In this document: one piece after another, positions 25,203-33,294 of the stretch
How positions within the stretch are numbered: position 1 is the first letter of the stretch
Layout of the letters: every line of letters starts with the position of its first letter
DNA from: Bacteroidaceae bacterium
GTDB taxonomy: Bacteria; Bacteroidota; Bacteroidia; Bacteroidales; Bacteroidaceae
Length of the DNA stretch: 38,566 nucleotides
Assembly (NCBI GenBank): GCA_017617805.1
Contig: JAFZVN010000038.1
Coordinates: forward strand, 1-38,566
Direction of reading: 5' to 3'
Program-made: the position numbers and the translations under genes
Notes under the pieces: model-generated
Databases searched by the model: none
What the model saw: the letters and a program-made list of their open reading frames with translations, nothing else
What the model was told of the DNA's origin: nothing

Positions 25203-25748
25203 TTATTCTTTTAATTTCAGAAAGTTAGTAATCTTTTCCACTGCAATATGGTAGGATGCCTTGAGTGCTCCGACACTGGTGCCAACCATCTCAGAAATTT
25301 CCTCGTATTTTCGGTCTTCGAAATATTTCATACAGAAAACCTGACGCTGTTTGGCTGGTAGGGTGGACACGGCTTGCATCAGCAACTCTTGCGTTTCATC
25401 ACCATCGAAGTATTCATCTGCAACGAAGTCAGCTTGCTCCACAAAATCCTCATCATCTATTGATGCCATCTGCTTGCGCTGTTTCAAAAAGGTCAGTGAT
25501 TCATTGTAAGCTATTCTGTAAAGCCATGTGAATACGGCCGATTCTCCCTTGAAATTCTCCAGTCCTTTCCAAGCCTTAATGAACGTGTTTTGTAGAACAT
25601 CATCTGTGTCATCGTGGTTCTGCACTAGATAGTGTATCTGCCAGTAGAGTTGCCGCGAATAGACATTGACAATCTGCTCAAAAGCTCGCCGCCTTGTAGT
25701 CGGGTCTTGAATCCTCCTCAGTATGTCTTGTTCATCTATTTTTGCCAT
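25203..25748 (-). CDS. RNA polymerase ECF-type sigma factor
   Basis: A 181-residue sigma factor with only regions 2 and 4. Region 2 shows DDTDDVLQNTFIKAWKGL and GESAVFTWLYRIAYNESL (core binding and -10 recognition). Region 4 shows LPAKQRQVFCMKYFEDRKYEEI followed by the helix-turn-helix VGTSVGALKASYHIAVEKI. It heads a minus-strand unit with an anti-sigma gene and a Spy-like gene, so it probably directs an envelope-stress regulon. The 162-bp region upstream contains a terminator for the preceding gene but no clear TAnnTTTG box, as expected if the gene is autoregulated from an ECF promoter. That promoter was not identified. Confidence 0.92.
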   Translation of the reverse strand: MAKIDEQDILRRIQDPTTRRRAFEQIVNVYSRQLYWQIHYLVQNHDDTDDVLQNTFIKAWKGLENFKGESAVFTWLYRIAYNESLTFLKQRKQMASIDDEDFVEQADFVADEYFDGDETQELLMQAVSTLPAKQRQVFCMKYFEDRKYEEISEMVGTSVGALKASYHIAVEKITNFLKLKE

Positions 25749-25810
25749 AGGAAAAACCCTATCATTTCTTTGGATGCAGTTAGATCAGAAAGGTTTAATA
25801 TTTCGTATAA

Positions 25811-25830
25811 TAAAAAGCGAAAGTCGCTTT
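25811..25830 (-). terminator. Terminator of the small sorting-domain gene
   Basis: The stem AAGCGA (25815-25820) with TCGCTT (25824-25829) and a 3-base loop is followed on the minus strand by TTTTTATT. It lies about 80 bp after the stop of the 106-residue gene and before the sigma factor gene. Confidence 0.65.
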
Positions 25831-25911
25831 GATCCTAACGGGAAAGCAGAACTTTCACTTCTCTATAACATATTGTATACAACTTCCGAAAAAGAAGTGT
25901 GCTTCAATTTT

Positions 25912-26232
25912 TTAATGCAGGTAAATTTTACGTGTGAATTTGCCAATTTTGACAATATAGTATCCACGTTGCATCTGTCCGAGTTCAACAGCTTTTGAAG
26001 AACCTTCAATACGCTGAGTGAAAACCTTCTCACCAGTCAGGTTAAAGACTTCCATGACAAGTCCATCAGCATTCTTCACACGAATACAAGAACCACTCAC
26101 AGAGATGTTAATTTGGTTCTGTTCCATCTCCACTTGACTTTGCTGAATGTCCTGTGCCATCATTGCTGCTGGCATCGACAAACAAATCATCAATAGAAGG
26201 ACTTTTAATGTGTTATGTAATGAATTTACCAT
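25912..26232 (-). CDS. Tiny secreted protein resembling a lone T9SS-type sorting domain
   Basis: A 106-residue protein. A signal peptide (about 1-27, ending AAMMAQ) leads to a short Gln-rich linker and then to about 70 residues that read as the beta-sandwich of a type IX secretion C-terminal domain: ISVSGSCIRV, VMEVFNLTGEKVFTQRI, MQRGYYIVKIGKFTRKIYL. In the usual case this domain sits at the end of a large secreted enzyme; here no cargo precedes it. It has its own promoter and terminator. It could be a remnant of a larger gene, an adhesin-like subunit, or a domain that only resembles the sorting signal. Confidence 0.65.
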   Translation of the reverse strand: MVNSLHNTLKVLLLMICLSMPAAMMAQDIQQSQVEMEQNQINISVSGSCIRVKNADGLVMEVFNLTGEKVFTQRIEGSSKAVELGQMQRGYYIVKIGKFTRKIYLH

Positions 26233-26252
26233 ATACTATGCATTTTATTTTG

Positions 26253-26284
26253 CAAAAATAGTGGTTTTTAGAATACGCACCAAA
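26253..26284 (-). promoter_or_regulatory. Bacteroidota-type promoter of the tiny secreted protein
   Basis: On the minus strand TTTG (26281-26284) and TATTTTTG (26253-26260) are 20 bp apart. The start site would be near 26246, about 14 bases upstream of the ATG at 26230-26232. Confidence 0.7.
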
Positions 26285-26323
26285 TTTTTTTTAAAAAAAA
26301 TGCACTTTTTCACAATAAATAAT

Positions 26324-26358
26324 AAAAAAAGGGGGTGACATTACTGCCAACTCCCTCT
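26324..26358 (-). terminator. Terminator after the PpiD-like gene
   Basis: CTCCCTCT (26351-26358) pairs imperfectly with AGGGGGTG (26330-26337). On the minus strand the hairpin is followed by seven T residues (26324-26330). It lies 60 bp after the stop of the ppiD-like gene. Confidence 0.6.
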
Positions 26359-26418
26359 TATATATATAATAATGTGTAATTCTTATACACAAAATGCTAT
26401 GTTTACAGAACCTGTGGT

Positions 26419-28569
26419 TTAGAAGAACTTGTAGCGCTTATCTTTCACGTTTGCCTTCAGGTAGAGCGTATTGATGATGGCACTTGAAGCGCTACGGAAG
26501 TTACTCATTGCCAAAGAAGCTTGTTCGGTTTTGGCATCGAACTTCTCAGATGTCTTGGTCTTGTTGATGACCTGCAACATATAAACACCCTTCTTGCCTT
26601 TCACAGGACCTGCAAATGCTCCCTTGGCTGTCTTGGCCGCCACGGCACTGATGATAGGTTCAGAAGCACCCGTGGCTGCAATGAATGTTGGAGCACTGAA
26701 TGATACATGCTTAACGGTGTCAACAACCACGTCTTTTATCTTCTGGGCATCAGCGAAATTCTTCACATTCTTAGCTGCTTCGTAGAGCTTTTCAATCTTC
26801 TTGTCAGCCTTGACTTCTTCTGTCAATTCGTCCTTCAGCTTGTCTGTTGAACGGTAGCCCTCTGGATTGATGTCGGTAAGTGCAACAAGGAGAAGATGGT
26901 CATTGCTACCACATTCATAGAGTTGTGAGAGATCACCTACTTTAGCATCGTCGAAGACCCACTTCAGAGCATCGCGAGTGGCACGGATATTGGCAATGCC
27001 GTGAGCTGCTGAAGTCACATCGTCAATTGGACGAACGGTATAACCGTTCTTGGATGCGTTGGCTTCCACCTGTTCCAAAGTAGTGTTAGCTGCTACGAAA
27101 GAAGAAAACTTGTTGTACTCCTGGCTATAGGTCTCATCAGAGAACTTCAGTTCCTTTACGATGGAAGCCACATTGTACTTAGTCACGGGATTAGCAGTCT
27201 TCATCACCTGAAGAACCACCGTCGCTCCATTCTCTAATTTCAAAAGCTTTGATTCGTTTGCGGTCATGCCGTAGAGCGTGTTGATGAAGAGGGAATTGTC
27301 TGCATCCAATGTTGCATTTTGGAACTGTGCTGTGGCAAGCCAAGTGGAATCGCCGGTCTGGTTGTACTTCTTGGCGAGATCCTTGAAGTTCGCACCGCTC
27401 TTCAGGGCTGTCATGATGCTGTCTGCCTTTTTCGCGATATCTGCTTCGTCTTTGCCGATGACACCAATCTGACGGAAAAGAACAGAGTCTGCCATTGTGG
27501 TCTTGCCCAACACTTTATATGTATAATAGGTATTAGTCATGGGGTCGAAGGATGCTGCTTTCACACTACCTACTGCTGTTGAATCGAGTGTGGCAGAAAT
27601 CATGTTTGGGAAAGCATCCTTTGTCTTGTACACATCTGAATAAGGAATCAGAGAGGTAGCCTGACGCACCACATTGCCTGCAATGGTATTGCTGGTTGCA
27701 GCAGCAAGTTTGTCTGCAGCATCTTTCATTTCTGCCTCAGCCGCCTTCTTGTCTGCATCGCTAGCTACGACCTGCACATCAATAACCTTAATGTCACGGG
27801 TCTCAATCAGCTGTCTGTACTGTTCTTTATCTTCGTTGTATTTCGCCTTAATTTCCTCGTCTGTAACTTTCACATCATCATCTTTCACCGATGAAGCGGG
27901 AAGGGCAGCGAGTAAGAGGTCTGACTCATCAGCACGGCTATCAAAAGCCAACTTTGCTTCTACTGGATTGGAAAGGAAGCTCTGAGAGAGCAGCACCTGA
28001 TACTTCTGAGCGAGCAACTGGTCACGAATTTGACGCTGTGCGAAAAGGTAGTACTTGTAAACCTTCTCATACTCGTCAGGAACCTGTGAACCGGCATCCT
28101 TCAGTTTCTTGTACTCGGTTAAGAAGCTGCTTACTGCTGAATAGTCATAACGACCTGTCTGCTGGTTCATGAACATAGGAACCTGCAACATCTGGCTGTA
28201 ACCGCTCTTCACTACCTCTGAGATTTCTTCATCACTGACGGCAAGACCTAATTCCTCACACTGCTTCTGAATCAGTTGCTGTTGGATGTACGTTTGCCAT
28301 GCTTCGTCCTTGATGCGATTCATTTCCTCCTCGCTGAAAGAACTCTTCTGCTGCACGATCTCATAATAGGTCTGCAGGTCATCAGTCAATTTCTGATAGT
28401 CTTGAATGGAAACAGATTTGCCTCCTATTTCACCTATCTGCTGACTGGATTGTTGAAAGAGGCTCTCAAGGCCTCTGAATAAGTCGCCAGCGACGAAAAG
28501 GAACAACGCCACGGCGATAACTGTTACAAGGAGCACGCCCTTGCTTCTAATTTTTTGTAATGCTGCCAT
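26419..28569 (-). CDS. PpiD-like peptidylprolyl isomerase (SurA_N/parvulin)
   Basis: A 716-residue inner-membrane foldase. A short cytoplasmic start (MAALQKIRSKG) and one transmembrane segment (about 12-30) are followed by a SurA-type N-terminal chaperone region (IGGKSVSIQDYQKL, MNRIKDEAWQTYIQQQLIQ), a parvulin-like segment (about 340-440, FRQIGVIGKDEADI and ANFKDLAKKYNQTGDSTW) and a long C-terminal region. It should assist folding of exported outer-membrane and periplasmic proteins in the periplasm. The parvulin active-site pattern is only partly conserved, so it may be mainly a chaperone, as for the first PpiD domain in other bacteria. It is a single-gene unit with its own promoter and terminator. 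Confidence 0.85.
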   Translation of the reverse strand: MAALQKIRSKGVLLVTVIAVALFLFVAGDLFRGLESLFQQSSQQIGEIGGKSVSIQDYQKLTDDLQTYYEIVQQKSSFSEEEMNRIKDEAWQTYIQQQLIQKQCEELGLAVSDEEISEVVKSGYSQMLQVPMFMNQQTGRYDYSAVSSFLTEYKKLKDAGSQVPDEYEKVYKYYLFAQRQIRDQLLAQKYQVLLSQSFLSNPVEAKLAFDSRADESDLLLAALPASSVKDDDVKVTDEEIKAKYNEDKEQYRQLIETRDIKVIDVQVVASDADKKAAEAEMKDAADKLAAATSNTIAGNVVRQATSLIPYSDVYKTKDAFPNMISATLDSTAVGSVKAASFDPMTNTYYTYKVLGKTTMADSVLFRQIGVIGKDEADIAKKADSIMTALKSGANFKDLAKKYNQTGDSTWLATAQFQNATLDADNSLFINTLYGMTANESKLLKLENGATVVLQVMKTANPVTKYNVASIVKELKFSDETYSQEYNKFSSFVAANTTLEQVEANASKNGYTVRPIDDVTSAAHGIANIRATRDALKWVFDDAKVGDLSQLYECGSNDHLLLVALTDINPEGYRSTDKLKDELTEEVKADKKIEKLYEAAKNVKNFADAQKIKDVVVDTVKHVSFSAPTFIAATGASEPIISAVAAKTAKGAFAGPVKGKKGVYMLQVINKTKTSEKFDAKTEQASLAMSNFRSASSAIINTLYLKANVKDKRYKFF

Positions 28570-28654
28570 TTTTTATTATTTATTTGTTGATGAATTATTC
28601 ATTATCATGCGAACGTCATCGGATGTATCCCTTTAGCCCTATCGCAAAAACATG

Positions 28655-28682
28655 CAAAAGTACGAAAAAAAACTCATTCAAA
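28655..28682 (-). promoter_or_regulatory. Candidate promoter of the PpiD-like gene
   Basis: TACTTTTG (28655-28662, minus) fits the -7 box. TTTG at 28679-28682 is 16 bp upstream, slightly closer than the usual 19-21 bp. The leader would be about 80 bases. Confidence 0.5.
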
Positions 28683-28773
28683 CGCGAAGTTCACCAAGAT
28701 TTTTTCATTTTCACTTCCTTTTTCCCTAATTTTGGTGCATTTCAAACCCTATTGTAGATTACATCGAACAGAA

Positions 28774-28807
28774 AGCAGGGCAACCATGTTGATATGATTG
28801 CCCTGCT
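28774..28807 (-). terminator. Hairpin after nqrF, probable terminator
   Basis: A 10-bp stem, AGCAGGGCAA (28774-28783) with TTGCCCTGCT (28798-28807), surrounds a short loop that can extend with CAT/ATG. It lies about 40 bp after the nqrF stop. The T-tract on the minus strand is weak (TTTCTGTT). Confidence 0.6.
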
Positions 28808-28849
28808 ATACAGAAAGTGATTACTCGTTGTTTTATCCTCTGATGCTCG

Positions 28850-30136
28850 TTATCCACCAAAGTTGTCGAAGCGGATCATGTCGTCTTCCACACCGAGAGA
28901 GTGGAGAAGGTCGAGCACGGTCTTTGCCATCATTGGAGGACCGCAGAGATAGTATTCGCAGTCTTCTGGGTTTTCATGCTGCTTCAGATAAGTATCGCCC
29001 ATCACTGGAGCAACGAATCCAGGAGTGTACTTGATTCCAGCCTCGTCTGCCTTTGGGTCAGGACGGTCGAGGGCAAGGTGGAAGTGGAAGTTTTCGAACT
29101 CTTTGTCGAGGGCGAGGAAGTCGTCGAGGAATGGAATTTCTTCGAGGGCGCGAGCGCCATAGAAGTAGTGCATTGGACGCTGGCGGTCTTCTGGGTTAAT
29201 GCCATTTCCCTTCAGCATGTGCATGATTTGTGCACGAAGTGGAGCCATACCAGCACCACCACCTACCCAAATCATCTCACGACCAGTGCCGTACTGTGGA
29301 CGGAACTCTCCGTAAGGGCCTGACATGATGACCTTGTCGCCTGGTTTGAGAGAGAAAATGTAAGACGATGCGATACCTGGGTTCACATCCATGAAGCCTG
29401 GACCTTGATCCTTTGGCTTGAATGGAGGTGTGGCGATGCGGACATTGAGCGTGATGATGTCACCCTCGTCTGGATAGTTTGCCATAGAGTATGCACGGAT
29501 GGTTGGGGTCTCGTTGACACACTTGAGTCCGAAGAGTCCGAATTTTTCCCAAGCTGGGAGGTAAGTGTCGCCAATAAGGCTCTTGTCGAAGTCTTTGTCG
29601 TAGTCAAGGAAGAAAGCAGGCACCTTGATTTGTGCGTATGAACCAGGCTCGAAGTCCATGTGTTCGCCTGGAGGCAATGCCACTTTGTATTCCTTGATGA
29701 AGGTAGCCACGTTCTTGTTGCCAATAACTGTGCATTCCCATTCCTTCACGCCCATCACGGAGTCGTCCACCTTGATTTGGAGATCGCCCTTGACCTTGCA
29801 CTGACAGCCCAAGCGATAACCAGCCTTGATCTGCTTGCGGGTGAAATGGCCCTTTTCTGAGTCGAGAATCTCTCCACCACCAGCAACTACTTGGCACTTG
29901 CATTGTCCGCAAGAACCCTTACCACCACAGGCAGAGGGAAGATATACGTCATGCGCAGCGAGTGTGGAGAGCAAGCTTGAGCCTTGCTCCACTTCGAGCT
30001 TGTCCTTTCCATTGATGGTGATAGTCACATTACCGCTAGGAGAAAGGTACTTCTTGGCAACGAGGAGGATGATAACGAGCACAAGCACGATTACCAAGAA
30101 CACTCCTATACTATATAATATAAATGTCATATCCAT
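28850..30136 (-). CDS. nqrF: Na+-translocating NADH:quinone reductase subunit F
   Basis: A 428-residue NADH-oxidising subunit of Na+-NQR. An N-terminal transmembrane anchor (about 5-27) is followed by a 2Fe-2S ferredoxin domain with C70, C76, C79 and C111 (PSACGGKGSCGQCKC, LGCQCKV), then an FAD domain (RAYSMANYP) and a NAD domain (GGGAGMAPLRAQI, YLCGPPMM). It takes electrons from NADH and passes them through the iron-sulfur centre to the membrane subunits. It is the last gene of nqrABCDEF, 21 bp after nqrE, and is followed by a terminator hairpin. Confidence 0.97.
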   Translation of the reverse strand: MDMTFILYSIGVFLVIVLVLVIILLVAKKYLSPSGNVTITINGKDKLEVEQGSSLLSTLAAHDVYLPSACGGKGSCGQCKCQVVAGGGEILDSEKGHFTRKQIKAGYRLGCQCKVKGDLQIKVDDSVMGVKEWECTVIGNKNVATFIKEYKVALPPGEHMDFEPGSYAQIKVPAFFLDYDKDFDKSLIGDTYLPAWEKFGLFGLKCVNETPTIRAYSMANYPDEGDIITLNVRIATPPFKPKDQGPGFMDVNPGIASSYIFSLKPGDKVIMSGPYGEFRPQYGTGREMIWVGGGAGMAPLRAQIMHMLKGNGINPEDRQRPMHYFYGARALEEIPFLDDFLALDKEFENFHFHLALDRPDPKADEAGIKYTPGFVAPVMGDTYLKQHENPEDCEYYLCGPPMMAKTVLDLLHSLGVEDDMIRFDNFGG

Positions 30137-30157
30137 AATTGCTATGTCCTTTCTTTT

Positions 30158-30787
30158 TTAGATTTTGAGACCAGAGAAACACATGAATGCCAATGCCATG
30201 AGACCTACGGTGATAAACGTGATGCCGAGACCCTGAAGGGGCTTGGGCACATCAGAGTAAGCCATCTTCTCACGGATAGCGGCAAGACCTACGATAGCGA
30301 GTGTCCAACCAATACCAGAACCGAGTGCGTAGGCAATGCAGTCGCCAACACCTGAAATGGCCTGAGTGGAAGTTTCAGGATCCATCAAGATGCGCTGCTG
30401 CATGAAGAGTGATGCACCCATGATAGCGCAGTTTACAGCGATCAGTGGCAAGAAGATACCCAATGCGGCATAGAGGGCAGGGGAGAAGCGCTCCACGACC
30501 ATCTCAACCAGTTGCACCATACCTGCGATGACTGCGATGAAGAGGATGAATGCGAGGAAAGTCAGGTCTACGCCTTCGGCCAAAGCACCGTTGGCGAGCA
30601 CCTTTGTCTGAAGCAAATAATCGACAGGCACTGTGATGAGGAGCACGAAAGTCACTGCCACACCCAGTCCGAACGAAGTCTTCACTGTCTTGGATACAGC
30701 CAAGTAAGAGCACATACCCAAGAAGAAAGCGAAAATCATGTTGTCCACGAAAATGGAGCGAACGAACAAACTAATGAAATGTTCCAT
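30158..30787 (-). CDS. nqrE: Na+-translocating NADH:quinone reductase subunit E
   Basis: A 209-residue integral membrane subunit with six hydrophobic segments. It belongs to the RnfA/NqrE family ([21 protein letters not shown] and [12 protein letters not shown], which carry the conserved Cys residues of the membrane iron centre shared with NqrD). Paired with NqrD, it forms the Na+ and electron path through the membrane. It lies 30 bp downstream of nqrD. Confidence 0.95.
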   Translation of the reverse strand: MEHFISLFVRSIFVDNMIFAFFLGMCSYLAVSKTVKTSFGLGVAVTFVLLITVPVDYLLQTKVLANGALAEGVDLTFLAFILFIAVIAGMVQLVEMVVERFSPALYAALGIFLPLIAVNCAIMGASLFMQQRILMDPETSTQAISGVGDCIAYALGSGIGWTLAIVGLAAIREKMAYSDVPKPLQGLGITFITVGLMALAFMCFSGLKI

Positions 30788-30817
30788 AATTTTGATTTTT
30801 ATTTAGGTATGTTACAC

Positions 30818-31453
30818 TTACACTTCTAAATCCTTATTGTACGCACGATGTGCCCAGATGACGCAAGCAACGATGATGAGTGCCATAGCTGGCATGGTCA
30901 TCATACCGTTGTTAATGTACAAACCTCCGTTCTCCACGTAAGCGCTGTCAGGAATGATCTGGAAGCCAAACAAAGTACCGAAACCGAGGATTTCACGGAT
31001 GAAACCGACAATTACCAATACGATGGCATAACCAAGACCATTGCCGATTCCATCGAGGAAACTCTCCCAAGGTCCGTTCTGCATGGCAAATGCCTCCAGA
31101 CGTCCCATCAGGATACAGTTGGTAATGATCAGACCCACATAGACCGAGAGTTGTACACTCACATCATAGACGTATGCTTTGAGGATGTTGCTCACAATCG
31201 TTACGAGTGCGGCCACTACCACCAACTGCACGATGATGCGGATGCGATTAGGAATGGTCTTGCGGAGTAAGGAAATAATTACGTTTGCGAATGCTGTGAT
31301 GACAGTCACAGAGAGTCCCATCACGATAGCAGGCTTCAACTGCGAGGTGACAGCCAGGGCCGAACATATACCGAGGACTTGAACTGCGATAGGGTTGTTC
31401 AAGTTGAGCGGACCCATGAAAACTTCGCCATTCTCTTTTGAAAATAAACTCAT
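30818..31453 (-). CDS. nqrD: Na+-translocating NADH:quinone reductase subunit D
   Basis: A 211-residue integral membrane subunit, homologous to RnfE and partner of NqrE. Six hydrophobic segments are visible, with VLGICSALAVT and GLIITNCILMGRLEAFAMQN carrying the conserved Cys residues. An N-terminal extension (SLFSKENGEVFMGPLNLNNP) precedes the first segment. It lies 15 bp after nqrC. Confidence 0.95.
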   Translation of the reverse strand: MSLFSKENGEVFMGPLNLNNPIAVQVLGICSALAVTSQLKPAIVMGLSVTVITAFANVIISLLRKTIPNRIRIIVQLVVVAALVTIVSNILKAYVYDVSVQLSVYVGLIITNCILMGRLEAFAMQNGPWESFLDGIGNGLGYAIVLVIVGFIREILGFGTLFGFQIIPDSAYVENGGLYINNGMMTMPAMALIIVACVIWAHRAYNKDLEV

Positions 31454-31468
31454 ATTCTTTGTCCTCCT

Positions 31469-32098
31469 TTAATTTTTGAATGCTTCAATTGTGCTCTGAT
31501 TGTCAGAGAGGCACTTTTGAATCATATCGTTAACACCATTGGAAGTCAGCGTTGCACCTGTCACTGCATCAACATAGTTCTCAGCGGGAAGACCTGCTGG
31601 AGCCTTGCCTTGCTTATAGACACCAAGGGCAACCTTGCCATCCTGATAAATTTTCTTGCCTTGGAACAAATCCTGGAACCACTGTTCTTTTATGCGGGCA
31701 CCAAGACCTGCTGTTTCAGATTCGTGGTTGAAGAATGTGCCATACACAGTCTCACCGTCCTTGTTGATGGAAACCCATCCCCAGAGTGGACCCCAAAGTC
31801 CAGCACCCTTCACGGCTACAACAAGTTTCTCCTCGCCATCAACATTGGCAGTGAGGGTAGGGCTGTTGAGTTCGCCGCTGGTGATTACCTCTGCATATTT
31901 GGCTTCTGCCTCAGCGTTGGAGAGGTCGCGAATGTTCAGTGCAGAAAGAATCTGCTTTTTAGTATCAAGAGCCACATTGGCCTCCTGTGTCGGTTTCAGA
32001 GCCGAAGCGACGAAAGCGAGAAGGAAAGCTACGATGATGACCATGACGGATGCATAAATAATTGTATATGCATTACCATTTGTGTTCAATTTTGCCAT
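31469..32098 (-). CDS. nqrC: Na+-translocating NADH:quinone reductase subunit C
   Basis: A 209-residue subunit with one N-terminal transmembrane segment (about 12-32) and a periplasmic FMN domain. The flavin is bound covalently to Thr in the S/TGAT motif; here T183 in DAVTGATLTSNGV. It is shorter than the well-studied Vibrio protein, but the FMN motif is intact and the length looks typical of Bacteroidota. It transfers electrons between the iron centre and NqrB. Confidence 0.94.
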   Translation of the reverse strand: MAKLNTNGNAYTIIYASVMVIIVAFLLAFVASALKPTQEANVALDTKKQILSALNIRDLSNAEAEAKYAEVITSGELNSPTLTANVDGEEKLVVAVKGAGLWGPLWGWVSINKDGETVYGTFFNHESETAGLGARIKEQWFQDLFQGKKIYQDGKVALGVYKQGKAPAGLPAENYVDAVTGATLTSNGVNDMIQKCLSDNQSTIEAFKN

Positions 32099-32113
32099 AT
32101 CTTGTGTCCTCCT

Positions 32114-33289
32114 TTACTTTTTGGCACGCTTAGCGCGCTTGTTGATATTAGCCTGTACAAAGAAATAGTCGAACAGAGGTGCAAATACGTTCATCAGCAG
32201 GATGGCGAGCATCATACCTTCTGGATAACCAGGGTTGAGCACACGGATGATGATGGCCATCGCACCAATGAGGAAACCGAAAATCCATTTACCACCTTCT
32301 GTTCGAGGGCTGGTTACAGGATCGGTTGCCATAAACACAGCACCAAAGCAGAAACCACCAACAGTGAGCTGTTCCCACCATTCGAAGTTCTGAGCACCGT
32401 CATAGCGGAGTAGGTAAGCCATCAGGGCACCACCTACAAAGGTGGAAAGCATGATTTTCCAGCTGGCGATGTTCGCCCAGATGAGGATAACTGCACCAAT
32501 CAGGATGGCAATCACAGAGGTTTCACCAATGGAACCGGGGATTGTGCCAATAATCGTCTGCATAGGAGTGGCCGAGACAGCTTCACCTGCAGCCAACTGA
32601 CCGAGTGGTGTGGCAGCCGATACTGCATCCACGGCAGGAGCACCGTTGATGGAATCGATGTAGTTACCATTCACCCAAACCTTATCGCCTGACATCATGG
32701 ATGGATAGGCGAAGAAAAGGAAGGCGCGAGTGACGAGGGCCGGATTGAAAATGTTCATACCCGTACCACCAAACACTTCCTTGGCAAAGATAACAGCGAA
32801 GGCCGTTGCAAGAGCAAGAATCCACAGTGGACAGTTTACTGGCACGATAAGTGGAATGAGGATACCTGTCACGAAGAAACCTTCATGCACTTCCTCTTTC
32901 TTCCATTGAGCCACAGCTATTTCGATGCCAAGACCTACAGCGTAGCTTACCACAATCTTAGGCAGCATCACTGCAAGACCATAGAGGAAATTGCCCCATG
33001 CATCAGCACAAGGACAAGCATCTGGAGTGCAGGCACCTATCACAAGCGCGTGCTGATAGCCAATGTTATACATACCAAAGATAATGGCAGGAATCAGGGC
33101 AATCACCACAAAGAAAATAGAGCGCTTAGAATCAATAGCGTCGTGAATGTGGGCGCCACGCACTTTAGCCGTCTCATTGGGTACAAAGAAGAAAGTCTCT
33201 GCCGCATCAAAGAGAGAGCCGAAAGCGCTGAGCTTACCTCCTTCTGAGAAGGTAGGCTTCAAGTTGTCAAGAATTTTCTTAAGTCCCAT
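32114..33289 (-). CDS. nqrB: Na+-translocating NADH:quinone reductase subunit B
   Basis: A 391-residue membrane subunit with about ten hydrophobic segments, homologous to RnfD. It binds FMN covalently on Thr in SAAT (T227 in DAVSAATPLG). GGTGMNIFNPALVTRAFLFFA and VTSPRTEGGKWIFGFLIG are hallmark stretches. It holds the quinone site and part of the Na+ channel. It starts 5 bp after nqrA and lies 15 bp upstream of nqrC. Confidence 0.96.
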   Translation of the reverse strand: MGLKKILDNLKPTFSEGGKLSAFGSLFDAAETFFFVPNETAKVRGAHIHDAIDSKRSIFFVVIALIPAIIFGMYNIGYQHALVIGACTPDACPCADAWGNFLYGLAVMLPKIVVSYAVGLGIEIAVAQWKKEEVHEGFFVTGILIPLIVPVNCPLWILALATAFAVIFAKEVFGGTGMNIFNPALVTRAFLFFAYPSMMSGDKVWVNGNYIDSINGAPAVDAVSAATPLGQLAAGEAVSATPMQTIIGTIPGSIGETSVIAILIGAVILIWANIASWKIMLSTFVGGALMAYLLRYDGAQNFEWWEQLTVGGFCFGAVFMATDPVTSPRTEGGKWIFGFLIGAMAIIIRVLNPGYPEGMMLAILLMNVFAPLFDYFFVQANINKRAKRAKK

Positions 33290-33294
33290 ATTGC

